A stretch of 64,000 nt of DNA from contig CM074862.1 in the NCBI GenBank assembly GCA_037501455.1, positions 53,413,501-53,477,500 on the forward strand, in the 5' to 3' direction. Shown here piece by piece: positions 45,690-58,360 of this stretch (positions within the stretch are counted from its first letter, which is position 1; each line of letters opens with the position of its first letter). This DNA is from Lantana camara (Eukaryota; Streptophyta; Magnoliopsida; Lamiales; Verbenaceae). Under the pieces are notes generated by a model that was not told the DNA's origin, ran no database searches, and saw nothing but the letters and a program-made list of their open reading frames with translations. The position numbers were made by a program, and so were the translations under genes.

Positions 45690-46249
45690 TGAAGAATATT
45701 CTTAAGTACTTGAAAAGTACTAAAGATTTATTCTTAGTTTACGGAGGTCAGAAAGATCTTACGGTCGAAGGATACTGCGATGCGAGCTTTGCATCTGACT
45801 TAGATGATTTTAAGTCAATGTCAGGATACATTTTCTGCGTAAACGGCAGAGCAGTGAGTTGGAAGAGTTCCAAGCAAACTACGACTACAGATTCGACCAC
45901 TGAGGCCGAATACTTAGCTACAAATGATGCAGCTAAGGAAGGTGTTTGGATTAGAAACTTCATTCAAGAGTTGAATGTTGTTCCTAGCATGAAAGACCCC
46001 ATTACTGTGTTTTGTGACAACACTGGGGCGGTTGCTCAAGCAAGAGAACCAAGATCTCACCAACGGACCAAGCACATTATGAGGAAGTATCACCTAATCC
46101 ATGATATTATCAAAAGAGGAGATGCGCAAATTGAGAGGGTCACATCAGTAGAGAACGTGGCAGATCCACTTACTAAACCCCTTAGTCGAGAAGCTTTCCA
46201 AGGTCATCTAAAGAAGATGGGACTTAGAGTAGCTTTAGAATGGCTTTGA
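45690..46249 (+). pseudogene. RNase H relic of K
   Basis: Continues K pol after L. It has YCDASFASD and the TTDSTTEAEY motif and the same C-terminus as A, ending at TGA 46247-46249. It is open by itself but has no start of its own, only the remains of the polyprotein. Confidence 0.9.
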
Positions 46250-46254
46250 CGGGC

Positions 46255-46265
46255 AAGTGGGAGAT
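46255..46265 (+). other. polypurine tract of K
   Basis: AAGTGGGAGAT, identical to A, next to the 3' LTR. Confidence 0.88.
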
Positions 46266-48233
46266 TATTAGGAATAGTGCCCTGGAAAGCCGATTGTATA
46301 TCCGCTTTGTGCTTTTCCTTATTGTAATCACAGACAATCTTTGAATGAAATAACGAATTGAGGCAACGCTTCTTTATATGCTCTTGTTTGGTATGCGTTT
46401 ACTTTAGTTGTGCATGTATGAGAACTCCCCTAATCCTGATGACTTTAGGACTCTACCATTTAGGTGAAATGGTTCATGAAACGAGCCCTATATCACATAA
46501 GTGATGATTAGTAAAATACTCCAAGCCGATAAGTCCTACAGACAGTGGGAGTGTCAACCTGACTCCTCTAAGGCTTGCTTGTGGGATCACGCCCTTAAGA
46601 AGGACCACCTTGTTTCATGGAGGTGCAAAGTGTATAGTTGATATGTGCGTGATACATGAGGGTGCTTACTTTAATAAGTAAGTTCACTGAGGTGCCCCGT
46701 GTGAGAACATTCCTAAATGGGAAAGGAAGTTTCTATTTCAGGAAATGGAAACTTCCAGATTAGGAAATATCTCACGAGTCATTGATGTGATTAATTGATC
46801 CTTAGACTTGAGGTTCCTTGTCACTTTATGAGTTAACTCTGTAGTCTTATGTATAAGCTTTAAAGGGTGTCGCCTTAGACAACTGATTCAAGGCTTATGC
46901 TGGGGCTGCACAAGTGATTCATGAAAGTGAATGAGAATCTAGAAAGGACCTACACTTGCATTTGCAAGGTGATCTCTTATTGTGTAAGTCATTCATATGC
47001 CATATGGAGTCCTTGGCCAAGGAAATAGATTAAGACATCAAGAAAAGGGTTTCTTGGATGGAGATCAAATGGATATGAAATGCACTTAGCTTTAAGACCG
47101 GATTATTAGGGTTCTGATTATTCCCTTGCCCTAGATCTTGGTTGAGAGATAGTAAGTAGGAGGATTGTATCTCACATGAATCAATGACTTAAAGGTTCTG
47201 TCGAATCCGGACATTCCATTTCAGCTAGGGGTTAAACACCTGTTGCTAGACTATCGTCGTTTAATCTGTGGACTGATTAATTAATTAGTGAATTAATTAA
47301 TTAGGGTCACTGCTAATTGAATTGAGAACCTAGAGGGTCACACACAACCTAGAGGGTCAACTTGGTTACATGAGTTGAGGCTTGAAAATGATTAAATGAG
47401 TTAATCGGACCTAGAGGGTTCCACACGTGTGAAATCACACGTGTGGGTCACGTGAGGAGCACGTGTCCTTGGGATGCGTGCCTCACACGTGTATATGTAT
47501 ATATATGATATATATATATATATACATTAAATAATTAAATGTGTTAATTATTTAATAGACTTTGGTTTAATTTTTGAATTAAAAAGAAAGTCTTATTTTG
47601 GAGAAAAATAATCTAGTTAATTAATTATGAATTAATTAATTACATAAAATAAGTTATTTATTTTAAATAAATAAAGTATAAAATTATCCAAAAATAATTT
47701 GGATATTTTTCCCTCTCTTGAAAGTTGATTTGAATTAGAATTCAAAGTCAAAGTCAAAATTACTTGATGATCAAGTAATAGGAGAGAGAGACCAAAATCC
47801 TAGCCCATTAAGGACTAGGAATTTTGGCACCCTCTCTCTATAAATAGGGGAGCTCGAGCTCCTCTAGGAGCTAATTGGCAATTCTTTTGGTTCATGTGTT
47901 GAACCACTTCCTTTCTCCAAGATAAAATAAACCCTAGGTTGAGCCTAAACACTAACTAGAGAACTAGCATCCTTACTAGTTAGATTGTGATCAAGTTGGT
48001 GGACTATCTCTAGAGAGCTTCAAGTTAGAAGTTTGAAGATTCGAGCTTTACCAAGGAGAGGGGATCAAGCCGCGAGAAGAGCGTTCTTGGGTGGCTTGAA
48101 ACGCTTCAAGAAAGAATAAAAGAAAAGTAAATTTTCTATCTCTACGAATTTGGTTACACGATTGCGAGTCCAAGGTCCTTTTGTTGGGAAAATTTTTTAA
48201 ATTCTGCTGCTTTCTGATTCGTATTTTCCAACA
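46266..48233 (+). repeat. 3' LTR of copia K
   Basis: 1968 bp. It begins TATTAGG (TG mutated to TA) and ends CCAACA. It has a 12-bp duplication (CCTAGAGGGTCA, about 47328-47359) absent from the 5' LTR. Confidence 0.93.
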
Positions 48234-48238
48234 TTTTG

Positions 48239-50822
48239 TGTGAAGAATTTGCTCATGTTTTATGCTCCATTTCATGCCTTTATGTGCTGCTTTGGTTGCC
48301 TTTCTTCCCCCACCTCGTAACAACCCTGTTCTTGCTCTTTTTCACGCTGATAGCCTCTGCCCGGGCGGGTAGATTTCGTGAAGAAAACTCCCCGGGGGGG
48401 TACCCCTTTGTGCGGAAACTTTCTGCCCTGATTTCCCCGGGCGGGTAACTTTTGCCTTGTTACTTACCCGGCCGGTTACCCCTTCATACAAACTCCGGTT
48501 GACCTGATTTTCGGACACGATCAACCTCTTTGAGTCTAGAACACTCTCGAATTGGAATCACTTTAAAATTTTTTCTAGATTGTGAGATATAATCGTTTGA
48601 TTTTGGTGTCGCCACTTTGCCGAAACTCTGCATTTGTTCAACTTCAAACCTCCGCCATTTTTGGCTCTCTTTGAACTAAAATTCTTGCTGTATCTCTTTG
48701 GAAATATTTGTGTGTCTAGTTTCATTTCCAAGAAACAAAACTTGATTCCCATTTCTCAAACTCAAGTTGTGCCCGATTTCCTACAACTTGTTCGTTTCGA
48801 TAAAACTGTCAGCTTTGGCCCCTTTTCACTCGAAGCCCTATTTTGTGCTTTTACTCCATTTTTTCTCATTAATTCCCACCCCGATTGTGATCCTATTATG
48901 TTAATATGTTGTAATATGTTATTTTTCATTAATTATTTTTAAGTTTATGACCTTGTTTGCTAAGTGTAATTGTACGTGAATTTATGATCAATATGTGAAA
49001 TGTTTAATGCCTTCTTGCATCTCTTGTTATTTCTTTGAACTTCAAGTTTATGAATACATATGGTATGTTAATCTATGATACATTATGAGCTTATTTAATT
49101 TGATAAGATTTTAATCCTTGAATTCCTTATGTGATATTTCATTATTTGCTCTGATATGCCTAAGTATGAATCTATATGATATGCATTGCATCCGTTTGCA
49201 TTAGTATGAGTCGCCGTGCATCTAATTGGTTCATGATCGAGTCTAAGTCTTGAGTATGTATTTGTTTGTCCCAAATTTGGTTTCGGGAGGTGTCGGATCC
49301 ACCATTTAGCTTCTTCTTGGTCGTCAACGCTCACTCGTGAGCACTTTCGATAAAAGGTGAGGTTTAGGTTTGTTTTCTTGTAGTTAATGCGACCTACGAC
49401 CCTATATGCTCGTTTTCAAGCCCGCATGCGAATATACTATATGTATATTAAATATGTGTCTTATAATATGTTATGAAACTTGTTAATTCTATTTCATATG
49501 AATTCTTCTAAAATTATACGTATGGGCGTATATAAGCTTAAAATGGTTTTGCAACAAGGCTATGCTCCAAACCGTGTATCGTCAAGCAAACTATGGATGT
49601 CCTTCAGCATATTATGAATTAGGAAGATACGGAGAGGTATATGTATAGCATATGCCGAGTTACACGGTAAGGTATGTTTCTTAAGTTATGAATCGTACAT
49701 ACTTATGTTTCGAGAGTTAGATATGTTTCCTAAGAATCTTATGAATCCTTATGAATCTTATGAATCCCCGGGCCCTAGAGGCATGGGTAAGGACGCCCGA
49801 GGCGGTGTTAGGCCGCCGGGTTAAGCTACTCCCTAAGGTACGTTGCGGGATCGCTACCCCACGTATCGGTATCGAGTTGCACGATGTGGGCCCGTAACCC
49901 ACGTGCAGACTTCCGGAGAAGGTGGATGCAATACGGGAATAAGAATCTTATGAATTTTATGCATTTATATTTCTTTACGATTCTTATGAATTCTTTTGTT
50001 ATGAAGTAGAGTTGACCCGTACTCGCCGGGTAATTTAAGTTTGTTTTATTATGTTGATTATGAAACGGGATAGGAGAGTTTGTTTTCAATATGAGATTTC
50101 TACGTTAAACTATGAATCTATCTGAATATATGCATCCCTATGAGTTTTAATATGAATCCATATGCGTTTCTGAATATATGAATCGTTACGATTTACCAGA
50201 CTTAAGAATATACGAATATACGAATAAGTATGAGTTCTTTTGGAAAATGGCTTTGGTATGTAAAACCCTATTCCCGGTTCATAGTCTTTTGTTTAATACG
50301 TGCTTTGCTCTATATGTAGATATGTGTTGATGTGCGTTAGCCCCCTCACTCAGTCGGTGGACTGACCCTCTCCTTTCAACTTTTCAGGTTGCCGGTTTTG
50401 AGTCGTGCTAGGCCGAGTCGTGAGTCGGTCCATTTCTAGTCTCCTAGATCGAGTTGCATTACCAATTAGATTCGGTCGCATTTCGTATATAATTCGGTTT
50501 TGATCACTGAAGTATGTATATATTATGCTTTTGTGTATGATCTATGTATGAATCTTATGAACTTTTGTTGTATTTGTATTTTCGGGATAGGTTTCTAGGG
50601 ATAGTTGAACCCGTTTGTGGATTTATCTTCTTGAATTTTAATTTATGCTTTCGCTTCCTTATTATTTTGCGCACTCTGGTTCTGACTTGGCTCAGCCTGG
50701 CTTTGCGCGTGCGTGTAGGTTCCCGTTCGCTTAGTCTTGGGCTCATGTATGGATTCCTATTTTATATGTGGGTTCGGGGCTAGGTGCGGGGGATGTGGTG
50801 GCTCGCCGCTCCGGGCGCTACA
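48239..50822 (+). repeat. solo gypsy-type LTR J, piece 2
   Basis: Resumes J after K. Contains the CCCGGGCGGGTA-type repeats (48360-48480), the TTGACCTGATTTTCGG and GTCGCCACTTTGCCG segments shared with E, CAGTC/GACTG (about 50351-50365), an acceptor-like TTTTCAG (AG at 50386-50387), and the end GTGCGGGGGATGTGGTGG..GCGCTACA. No gene seen. Confidence 0.87.
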
Positions 50823-50827
50823 TGTTG
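50823..50827. repeat. target site duplication of J, right copy (TGTTG)
   Basis: Matches 35166-35170. Confidence 0.9.
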
Positions 50828-51034
50828 AATAACGTGTCTTGCTTGTTATGTGAATTTATTAGATTCGTTTAACGTGAAATACACAAGTTATGATTTAATA
50901 TGATTCAATATCAACTTATATGACATAGTTTATATCTCATTGCATTCTTTATGTATCATTTGCATCCATATGCATTTGTCGAGCATCTATTTGGTACATT
51001 TTGAGTCTAAGGTTGTCTTTTGTTGTTTGTTTTG
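50828..51034 (+). repeat. gypsy-type LTR H, piece 3
   Basis: Joins to piece 2 across J and to piece 4 across M2. The CATCCATATGCATTTGTCGAGC part aligns with the minus strand of F at about 33130. Confidence 0.75.
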
Positions 51035-51853
51035 CGATACGAACTCCACGTACTTGCCGTGAAACCCTATACCAATACTTGGAGTTCTTGATTTTCGATC
51101 GTCCACTTCAAGGATAAAATAGAGTAGTGTGACCCATTTGCTATAATGAGCAAGGAACGAACACTATCAGATTTGAATTATAGGAGTGTGACCAGTTTGC
51201 TATAATGAGCAAGGAACCAACACTATCAGATTTGATAAGTAATGCACCTCGTCGACTATAATGAGTCGGGAAATGACATTATCCGGTGGAGGTTTGAAAC
51301 TCCGGTGTCGTTCAACTAAGAACTTGTGAGTATAACTCACTTGAATCACAATTCATTCATTTTTTGTCTGAATATTTCGAACTACAAGGCTGGAATATAA
51401 AGATGCATGCATGGGAATTCTAAGAGACAATTCAGAATTCAAAGAGACAAGCTAATCCCGTCACTTTTCTTGTAGGCTTAATAAAATGGGCTTAACCTAA
51501 TCTAAATGCATGCAAAATAAATAAAAAGATGGCCCAAAGTAAAATATAATAGTTCAGGGCCAAATTACAATAAACTTAACACAATTTGGGCTTAAAATTC
51601 TATCACTAAGACATTGAAACAAGGTGGATTAGGTCCAGCTGAATACTTGTCTTCTTGGAGCTAATCTTGAGTTATTTGGATCAAAAGAGATTGAATTTCT
51701 TCTTGCATTCTTTTGGACCGTGACCTTGTGATAGGTCCAACATAACTTGGTTCATCTTGAGTTGTGATCATATCATCATTTGGATCAAAGTGTGGCCTTG
51801 TTAGACCAAAGTGTGGCCTTGTCTTATGATTCACATCATCCTGATTCCTATCA
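51035..51853 (-). repeat. M2 LTR (left; 3' LTR in element sense)
   Basis: 819 bp with two TTGCT-ATAATG-AGCAA units and one CGACT-ATAATG-AGTCG unit near its left end, and the polyprotein tail coding part at its right end. Confidence 0.9.
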
Positions 51854-52110
51854 TTCTCCCCTTCTTGAAAAAAGATTCGTCCTCGAATCTGGATCAAGAT
51901 AGTCATCTCACAAAACAAATAGCCCCTTTTATTTCTCAAAGTAGATCTAAAACCCAAAATGAAATACACCAAAGTTGTCTTCTTTCTCGTTTTTTCTAAT
52001 TTTTTTCTTCTTTTTTCTTTCTTTTCAACTTCTCTTTTTTTTTTCTCCCTTTTCACATTCTTTACTCTCAATTCTTTGAAGAAAGTCACAAGAAGTTTCA
52101 AATTCCTCAA
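51661..52110 (-). pseudogene. C-terminal tail of a Ty3/gypsy polyprotein in M2, running into the LTR
   Basis: A 149-residue minus-strand frame. The first 60 residues are a Lys/Glu-rich run. Then comes IFFQEGENDRNQDD, spanning the PPT and the first bases of the 3' LTR, and finally GPITRSRSKRMQEEIQSLL inside the LTR. Motifs of the form FQEGEND followed by GP(I/M)TR(S/A)R(S/A)K are, from general knowledge, typical of the C-terminus of plant gypsy (chromovirus-type) polyproteins. I infer that M descends from such an element by loss of the rest. M1 keeps the same tail. Confidence 0.6.
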
Positions 52111-52454
52111 CTAAATAATCCCTTACGATGAATCAAAAAGGGTGCGAAAAACTGACACAAATGAAACCGTTTAGATGATGCAAACAAACGTATATATGTG
52201 ATTTGAATATTACCGAAACAAAGCTGCCCTCTTTCTTCTTTTGTTTTAACACGGCTTGTACTTCTCTTTTTGTGTGCGTTTTAAGCCTTTTTCGTACTTT
52301 CTCTTTTTTTTTTTTTTTTGACGATTTTTTTTTTTTTTTTGCCTTTTTCGATTTTTTTCTGCAGCAATGTAGCAATAATGAAAAGAAATTATACAAAAGA
52401 TAAAAGATACGGATACGTAACCTTGGATGGAAAACCTAAGCTCTAGATACCAAA

Positions 52455-53273
52455 TGATACGAACTCCACGTTCTTGCCGTGAAACCCTATACCAATACTT
52501 GGAATTCTTGATTTTCGATCGTCCACTTCAAGGTTAAAATAGAGTAGTGTGATCCATTTACTATAATGAGCAAGGAACCAACACTATCAGATTTGAATTA
52601 TAGGAGTGTGACCCGTTTGCTATAATGAGCAAGGAACCAACACTATCAGATTTGATAAGTAATGCACCCCGTCAACTATAATGAGTCGGGAAATGACATT
52701 ATCCGGTGGAGGTTTGAAACTCCGGTGTCGTTCAACTAAGAACTTGTGAGTATAACTCACTTGAATCACAATTCATTCATTTTTTGACTGAATATTTCGA
52801 ACTACAAGGCTGGAATATAAAGATGCATACATGGGAATTCTAAGAGACAATTCAGAATTCAAAGAGACAAGCTAATCCCGTCACTTTTCTTGTAGGCTTA
52901 TTAAAATAGGCTTAACCTAATCTAAATGCATGCAAAATAAATAAAAAGATGGCCCAAAGTAAAATATAATAGTTCAGGGCCAAATTACAATAAACTTAAC
53001 ACAATTTGGGCTTAAAATTCTATCACTAAGACATTGAAACAAGGTGGATTAGGTCCAGCTGAATACTTGTCTTCTTGGAGCTAATCTTAAGTTATTTGGA
53101 TCAAAAGAGATTGAACTTCTACTTGCATTCTTTTGGACCGTGACCTTGTGATAGGTCCAACATAACTTGGTTCATCTTGAGTTGTGATCATATCATCATT
53201 TGGATCAAAGTGTGGCCTTGTTGGACCAAAGTGTGGCCTTGTCTTATGATTCACATCATCCTGATTCCTATCA
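52455..53273 (-). repeat. M2 LTR (right; 5' LTR in element sense)
   Basis: 819 bp, TGATACG..CCTATCA. In its third hairpin the left stem has changed (CAACT in place of CGACT), so that copy is weakened. Confidence 0.9.
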
Positions 53274-53278
53274 TTTTG

Positions 53279-54672
53279 TCCTTAGGTTCATTTTGTGGGT
53301 GACGAGAAGGTCTCTTAGAGGATTTTGAGTTCGTTTCATTCGGTTTGGTCGACAAGTTGAGGTTTTCTTTCTTTTAGTTAAAACGACCTACAACCCCACC
53401 TGTATTTTGAGCCCGCATGTGACTTACATATATATATATATATACACTTAGATATGTGTGTGATACGTATTTTGAGGGAATTATCCCGTTTTGTTGTGAA
53501 ATCATTTGAAAAACGTTTATATATATATACGTATCCAATTTTTACGTTTGTTTGATTTAAAAAGGGTTGGTGTGTGTGAATGTTTTGAAATAACGAGATT
53601 ATGACTTTGAAATCTAAGTCGGAAAATTATGAAATTTCAAAAATTATAAAAGTATGACTTATGAATTATGAAATGGGCCCCGGAGAAGTGGTATGTGGTC
53701 TCGGGTCGACTGTGGGGTCGCCGAGCTCTCTCATCAACACGACTCTATTTATGTAGAGAGATTCGCACAACCTCGGGAGGTCGAGGCGAAGGCGGTTTCT
53801 TGAGAACCGACGGTAGGATCCCCAGACTCAACCATTATGACGACAGTACGGGCTTGAGGAAGCAGTTAGGTGGGTTGATTATGAACTTCGTATGATTTCG
53901 TTTTGATTATGTTTATGAAAGCAGTTAGGTGGGTTTGAAACTCGTTCTCGTCGAGTTATTTTGATTTTGATTATGTTTGTGGTTTGTGAAATGGGAGTGG
54001 ATGATAATTTCTAAAACTTGACTATTTTGGGCTTTTGACCCTAAATCTTTCCTATATTTAGTATGACGGGTAAAAATGTTTTAGAATGCAAAAACCATGT
54101 CCCGGTTCATGAACTTTTAAATTTTGAATATGCTATGCTCTTACGTATATGTACGTGTGCGTGTGTTAGCCCCCTCACTAGTCTTTAGGACTGACCCCTC
54201 CTCGTTGTTTTCTGTTTTCCCATTGTTTCTTTTGAGTTGCAGGTACTCATGGGGAGTTCGTGCTAGGCGGTGGTCTTTTATTTTCGAGTTGCTCGAGTCG
54301 TAGGGGAGTCTTTTGCATACCTTGCATCGTTATTTATGAATTTCGGAATTATGTATAAGATATGATTTAAATTTCGAGCTTTGGAACTTAAATGAATTTA
54401 ATTTGGCCCGGGTAGGGCATGGCATGTATAAATTGATTATTTTATGCCTATTATGAAAGTATGTATGTTTGTATATTTGAATCCTGGAGCTTCCACATGT
54501 AATGTTTGGTATGATTGCGCACTCTGATTTAGGGTCTAGACCGCTTAGCATAGGAAAGATTTTATTTGTTTCTCATTCACGGTAGTTTGACACGTGTGAG
54601 GAGTTCCCATTTCGTTACACGTGTTGGGCTATGGTGCGGGGGATGTAGTGCTTTGTGCTCCGGGGTGCTACA
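53279..54672 (+). repeat. gypsy-type LTR H, piece 4 (3' end)
   Basis: Aligns with the minus strand of F (32044-33120). Contains a TA run (about 53430-53444), AGTC/GACT (54180-54192), an acceptor-like GTTGCAG (AG at 54241-54242) and the end GTGCGGGGGATGTAGTGC..GTGCTACA. After it comes LTR P, so H inserted in P; the duplicated site would be TTGAT. Confidence 0.8.
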
Positions 54673-55284
54673 TTGATTACGTTATGTATCGATCGATTAT
54701 GGATCGAGATGGGATTTTCCTATCGTATTATATATTACCTTTTGAAAATGATTTGGTATGCGAAACCCTGGCCTCGATTCATGACTATCACCTTGTTATA
54801 TGCTATGTTATACTTATACTTATCACTCAGTCGAATTGTAGACTGACCCCTCTCTTTTCCCACCTTTAATTACAGGTTGTTCGTACTAGGTGGGGAAGTG
54901 CGTCGTGGTTGTGTCATACTTTCTGGTTCAGGACTAGTCTGCAGTTCACATTGCATCTTTTGATACTTTGGTTATGTAATGATACTCCTTACGAATATTT
55001 GGAATAACTTCTGAATACTTGTATCATATTGGGGGTCGTCTGGCCATTGTATATGTTAATGTATGTCAGTTTTAGCTCTTTTTGGATCCTGTTTACTGCT
55101 TTCGCGTATTCGTTTTATTATTTTCGCTCGCTCTGTTGGTCCTTAGCCCCGCTTAGCCTAGTGTGTGAGTGTAAGTTCCCATTCGCTGAGACTTGGGCTC
55201 ATGTATGGAGGTCCATTTCGTAAGTGGGTCCTGGTTTCGGTGCGCCGAATGTGGATGTGGTGGCCCACCGTTCCGGGTGCTACA
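54673..55284 (+). repeat. gypsy-type LTR P, 3' part
   Basis: Last 612 bp of another LTR: CAGTC (54828-54832) / GACTG (54841-54845), an acceptor-like TTACAG, then the usual end ..GGGTGCTACA. The 5' part lies beyond H and the window. Confidence 0.7.
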
Positions 55285-55382
55285 GTTATACTTCCACTGC
55301 ACATACTCTACTGTTTTCCAAAATTAATAGCTTGCAAGACCCAAGAAACTTCTTACCTCTGAGGCATTCTTCGGACTCTGCC
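55285..55382. other. unassigned 98 bp between P and E
   Basis: No frame, repeat or motif recognised. It is the flank into which E inserted; CTGCC at 55378-55382 would be its target site. Confidence 0.5.
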
Positions 55383-55806
55383 TGTAACGCCCAAGTTTTC
55401 AAAGTATGCATTTCATGATATTTGAGAATTATTTGATCAAGTGACTACATGAAATTTCATCAGCTTGTAATTTATGGCATGATCCATATTCAATTGATTG
55501 CGCTATTTAATTTCCTTGATTTGAATAGTTGCAATTATGATTTAAATTATAACTTCGTGGATGCAATTAGGTGAGTATGTATTTAATTCCCCGAGTATGA
55601 TTTAGGTGATTTAGCATAACATATATATATTCCACTCCATTTCATCAAATGCCTTTAGAGCCTTATATATATATATATGTATATAATCATCTATCATGCA
55701 TGCCAAGTTGATGCATCTCTAACTTCTAAATTAATAAGAAGCAAGGGCTTAAGTGCAATTAAGTTTAAGGACAAGACTTTTCATCCAACTTTAATAATTA
55801 TAATGT

Positions 55807-55837
<31 letters not shown>

Positions 55838-58340
55838 TATGTAGCTTGACTAATATAATTATATATATACCATATCTTCATTTTTCTTCCAAGAGATAAG
55901 CCAAGATATTTCCATCTCTCTCTCTCGCTCTCCCTCTCATATATCGATCCAACCTAAGAAGCAAGAGACCAAGATTTCCTTCCATTTTCTTCAAGAATCT
56001 AAGCTCAAGACTTTATCATCTTCATTTCCTCCCATTTCTTCCACTTTCAAGGTAAGATATATGTTGGTATAATTGATGGAATTTGAATATTTGTTAGGGT
56101 TTGTAAATAATAGGAATTCCTTGACTTGAAATGGAATATTTGTGAAGATCATGAACTTCTTAATGCATTTCCATCATAAGTTACATGAAGGTATGATCAT
56201 GAGTGATCATTTGCAATTTCTAAGGATTCATGTTAGGTTTTGATGAATTTGTACAAGTGTTCTTGGAGTAATTGAAGCCTAATTGATATATAGGAACCAT
56301 ATGCCTGTTATATGATAGTTTTGAGTTGATTTCTTGATGTGGTTTGGTGTTGGGAAGGCTTGGGAGCCATTTCCTATGCCCTGTTTTCCCCTGTTTTTTC
56401 GCCCAGATCTCTTCCAAACGCCCGTTTGGGGCCCTAGTTATAATTGCCTCACCCGAGAGATTCCAAACGCCCATTTCTGCTTTTAGTTTATTTTTCAAAT
56501 GGGTTTTTACCCTATCAAAAAAACTCCGATTGACCTGACTTTTGAATTGTTGGAAACCTCTTGAAGTGTAGAACACTCTCCAATTAGAATCACCTCATTA
56601 TCATTTCTAGTTTGAGAGATATATCTGTTTTAATTTGGTATCGCCACTTTACCAGAAATCTGCAATCACCTAAATTCGAGCATACGCCATTTTCTCCTCG
56701 TTTTGAAATAGAATACGAGCCATATATCCTCGGAAAGGTCTTTGTGTCTGGTTTCAATTCCAACTTCTAGAACTCAAGATATTCCAGCTTTTCTACAGCA
56801 TGTGCGTTTTAAAAAATTGTCGGTTTTTACTTAACTTCACCAAAACCTCCCTTCTTGCGTTCCCTTCGCTCCTTTGGCTCCCGTATGTGGTTTCTATGAT
56901 TGATATACTTGGTTTATTGTTAATCATGATCCTATATGACACTTCTTGGTACTTAATGGCTCAAACGTGATTGTGTGACTCCATACTTTATACGAATTAA
57001 ACTTGAAATGTTTGAATGATATGAATATGTGACTCCTTGAGACTTAATTTCATCTCTTAGATGTTAATTGATTCTCGTACATGTTTAAGTGTCACTTGAT
57101 TGCTAAGTTATTTGAATATTAAGGTGTTGGGAGTTCATTTATTTACATAAGCGTTGTCGTGTGTCATACTTGGTTTCATATTGAGTTTCGTCTCACGAGT
57201 ACACGTTTTTTCCTTTCTTGTCCAGTTCTTCTCCGGGACGGAGTGGACACTTTCTTGTATCCTTGTCTTGTTCCGTCGCTCGTCAGGTGAGGTTTAAATT
57301 CTAGATATATAGAACCCATACGGCCCTATGTGATGTTTTAAGCTAAAATGTATCTATATATCTATAGTTTTCCAAACCTTATTGATTTTAAACGGATCTC
57401 AAGAAAGAACTAAACCGGCTGAATTAATTGATTGATTTGGTGACTATATTGTACTACACTGTGGCCCCGAGGGTAGTGTATTGAGCCAACTGGGAAAGCA
57501 AAGGGCTGACGGGTAACTCTTCCACTATCCTCACCATTTTGGGATCACCTCTGAATCCACCAGGAGGTTTGGTGGAGGAAGAAATCACGTACGTGGGAGT
57601 CATGTTCCCGACGTACGCCATGATTGGATGGTTGGGTCTTCCAAGCCCACCATCACCCGGAGGAAAAAAAGGTTCATGAAAATGCTAATTGATCGTACGT
57701 TAATTACTTGTATGATCACCTAATAAACGGAAACATTTATGATTGTTCACTTTTGGAGTAAAGGTTGGAGAATGCCCTCACTCGTCGGGTCCGGGATTGA
57801 ATTGATAATGATTGAACTGTTAAATTAAATAGTTGTAATCTCGGGCGGGGATTTACTTTATTCTTGAACTTATATTGATTTCTTTTTTATAAAATCTTAC
57901 CCGAGATTATAGCTTACACGATATGTGTGCTTATATTTATTTAAACCCCTCACTCAGTCGTTTATAGACTGACACCTCACTTTTCAGGTTTTGCAGGTTG
58001 AGTGCTAGGCGGGATTGAATCGGGGGAAGTCTTTTATTTTGTGTCTAGCACAGTTCATTTATATTTGAAGCATATATATTTTATGACTCATTTATGTTAC
58101 TTTGAGAGATTATACATTGATAGATTGGAAACGGACTAGAATGGTTATATTATGCTTCCGCGTTATTCGATATGCATTGTTGTAATTAATTGATGGTTAG
58201 TCCCGTCTAGCTAGAGATTCTTTTTTTTTTTTATTATCTCCCGTTCGCTATAGGCTTGATTCATGTATGGACCGTCCATTCCATATGTAGATTGAACTAT
58301 AGTGCGGGGGATGTGGCTACCTTGCGTTCCGGGTGCTACA
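55383..58340 (+). repeat. 5' LTR of E
   Basis: 2958 bp, TGTAACGCCC..GTGCTACA. AT microsatellites (55620-55680, 55800-55870), CT tract (about 55915-55938), donor-like CAAG|GTAAGA (GT at 56052), palindrome CCAAAC-GCCC-GTTTGG (56414-56429), CAGTC/GACTG (57955-57971) and acceptor-like TTGCAG (AG ending 57996). No gene seen. Confidence 0.9.
56052..57996 (+). other. candidate LTR-borne intron in E
   Basis: From GT of CAAG|GTAAGA to AG of TTTTGCAG, 1945 nt; an alternative acceptor, TTTTCAG, ends at 57987. Matches the arrangement in D, H and J. No transcript evidence. Confidence 0.35.
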
Positions 58341-58348
58341 TCCTAAGG

Positions 58349-58360
58349 TGGTATCCGAGC
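58349..58360 (+). other. primer binding site of E
   Basis: TGGTATCCGAGC, one base from the Met-tRNA complement TGGTATCAGAGC, eight bases after the LTR end. Confidence 0.8.

Larger units (their letters stand above)
36399..48233 (+). mobile_element. Ty1/copia retrotransposon K (full-length but broken, with solo LTR L inside)
   Basis: 5' LTR 36399-38352, altered PBS 38355-38367, leader to 40621, gag-pol relics 40622-46249, 3' LTR 46266-48233, TSD TTTTG. LTRs differ at roughly 60 sites by eye (about 3%) plus small indels, so K is several times older than A. Gag-pol has nonsense codons, deletions of about 32 and 184 bp, and a solo LTR. Both LTR edges next to the interior have lost the TG/CA rule (CT at 38351-38352, TA at 46266-46267). 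Confidence 0.95.
51035..53273 (-). mobile_element. small non-autonomous LTR element M2 in H (complete)
   Basis: LTRs 51035-51853 and 52455-53273, both 819 bp, differing at about 18 positions by eye (about 2%), with TSD TTTTG (51030-51034, 53274-53278). The interior is 601 bp. The minus orientation is shown by the PPT AAGAAGGGGAGAA next to the left LTR and a TGGTATCTAGAGC primer-like site next to the right LTR. There are no protease, RT or integrase domains. The first base of the left LTR is C (CGATACG) in place of T. Confidence 0.9.

Noticed and set aside
49095..50089. Minus-strand ORFs of 61-87 codons in LTR J
   Set aside because: Random frames in AT-rich LTR sequence, no conservation seen.
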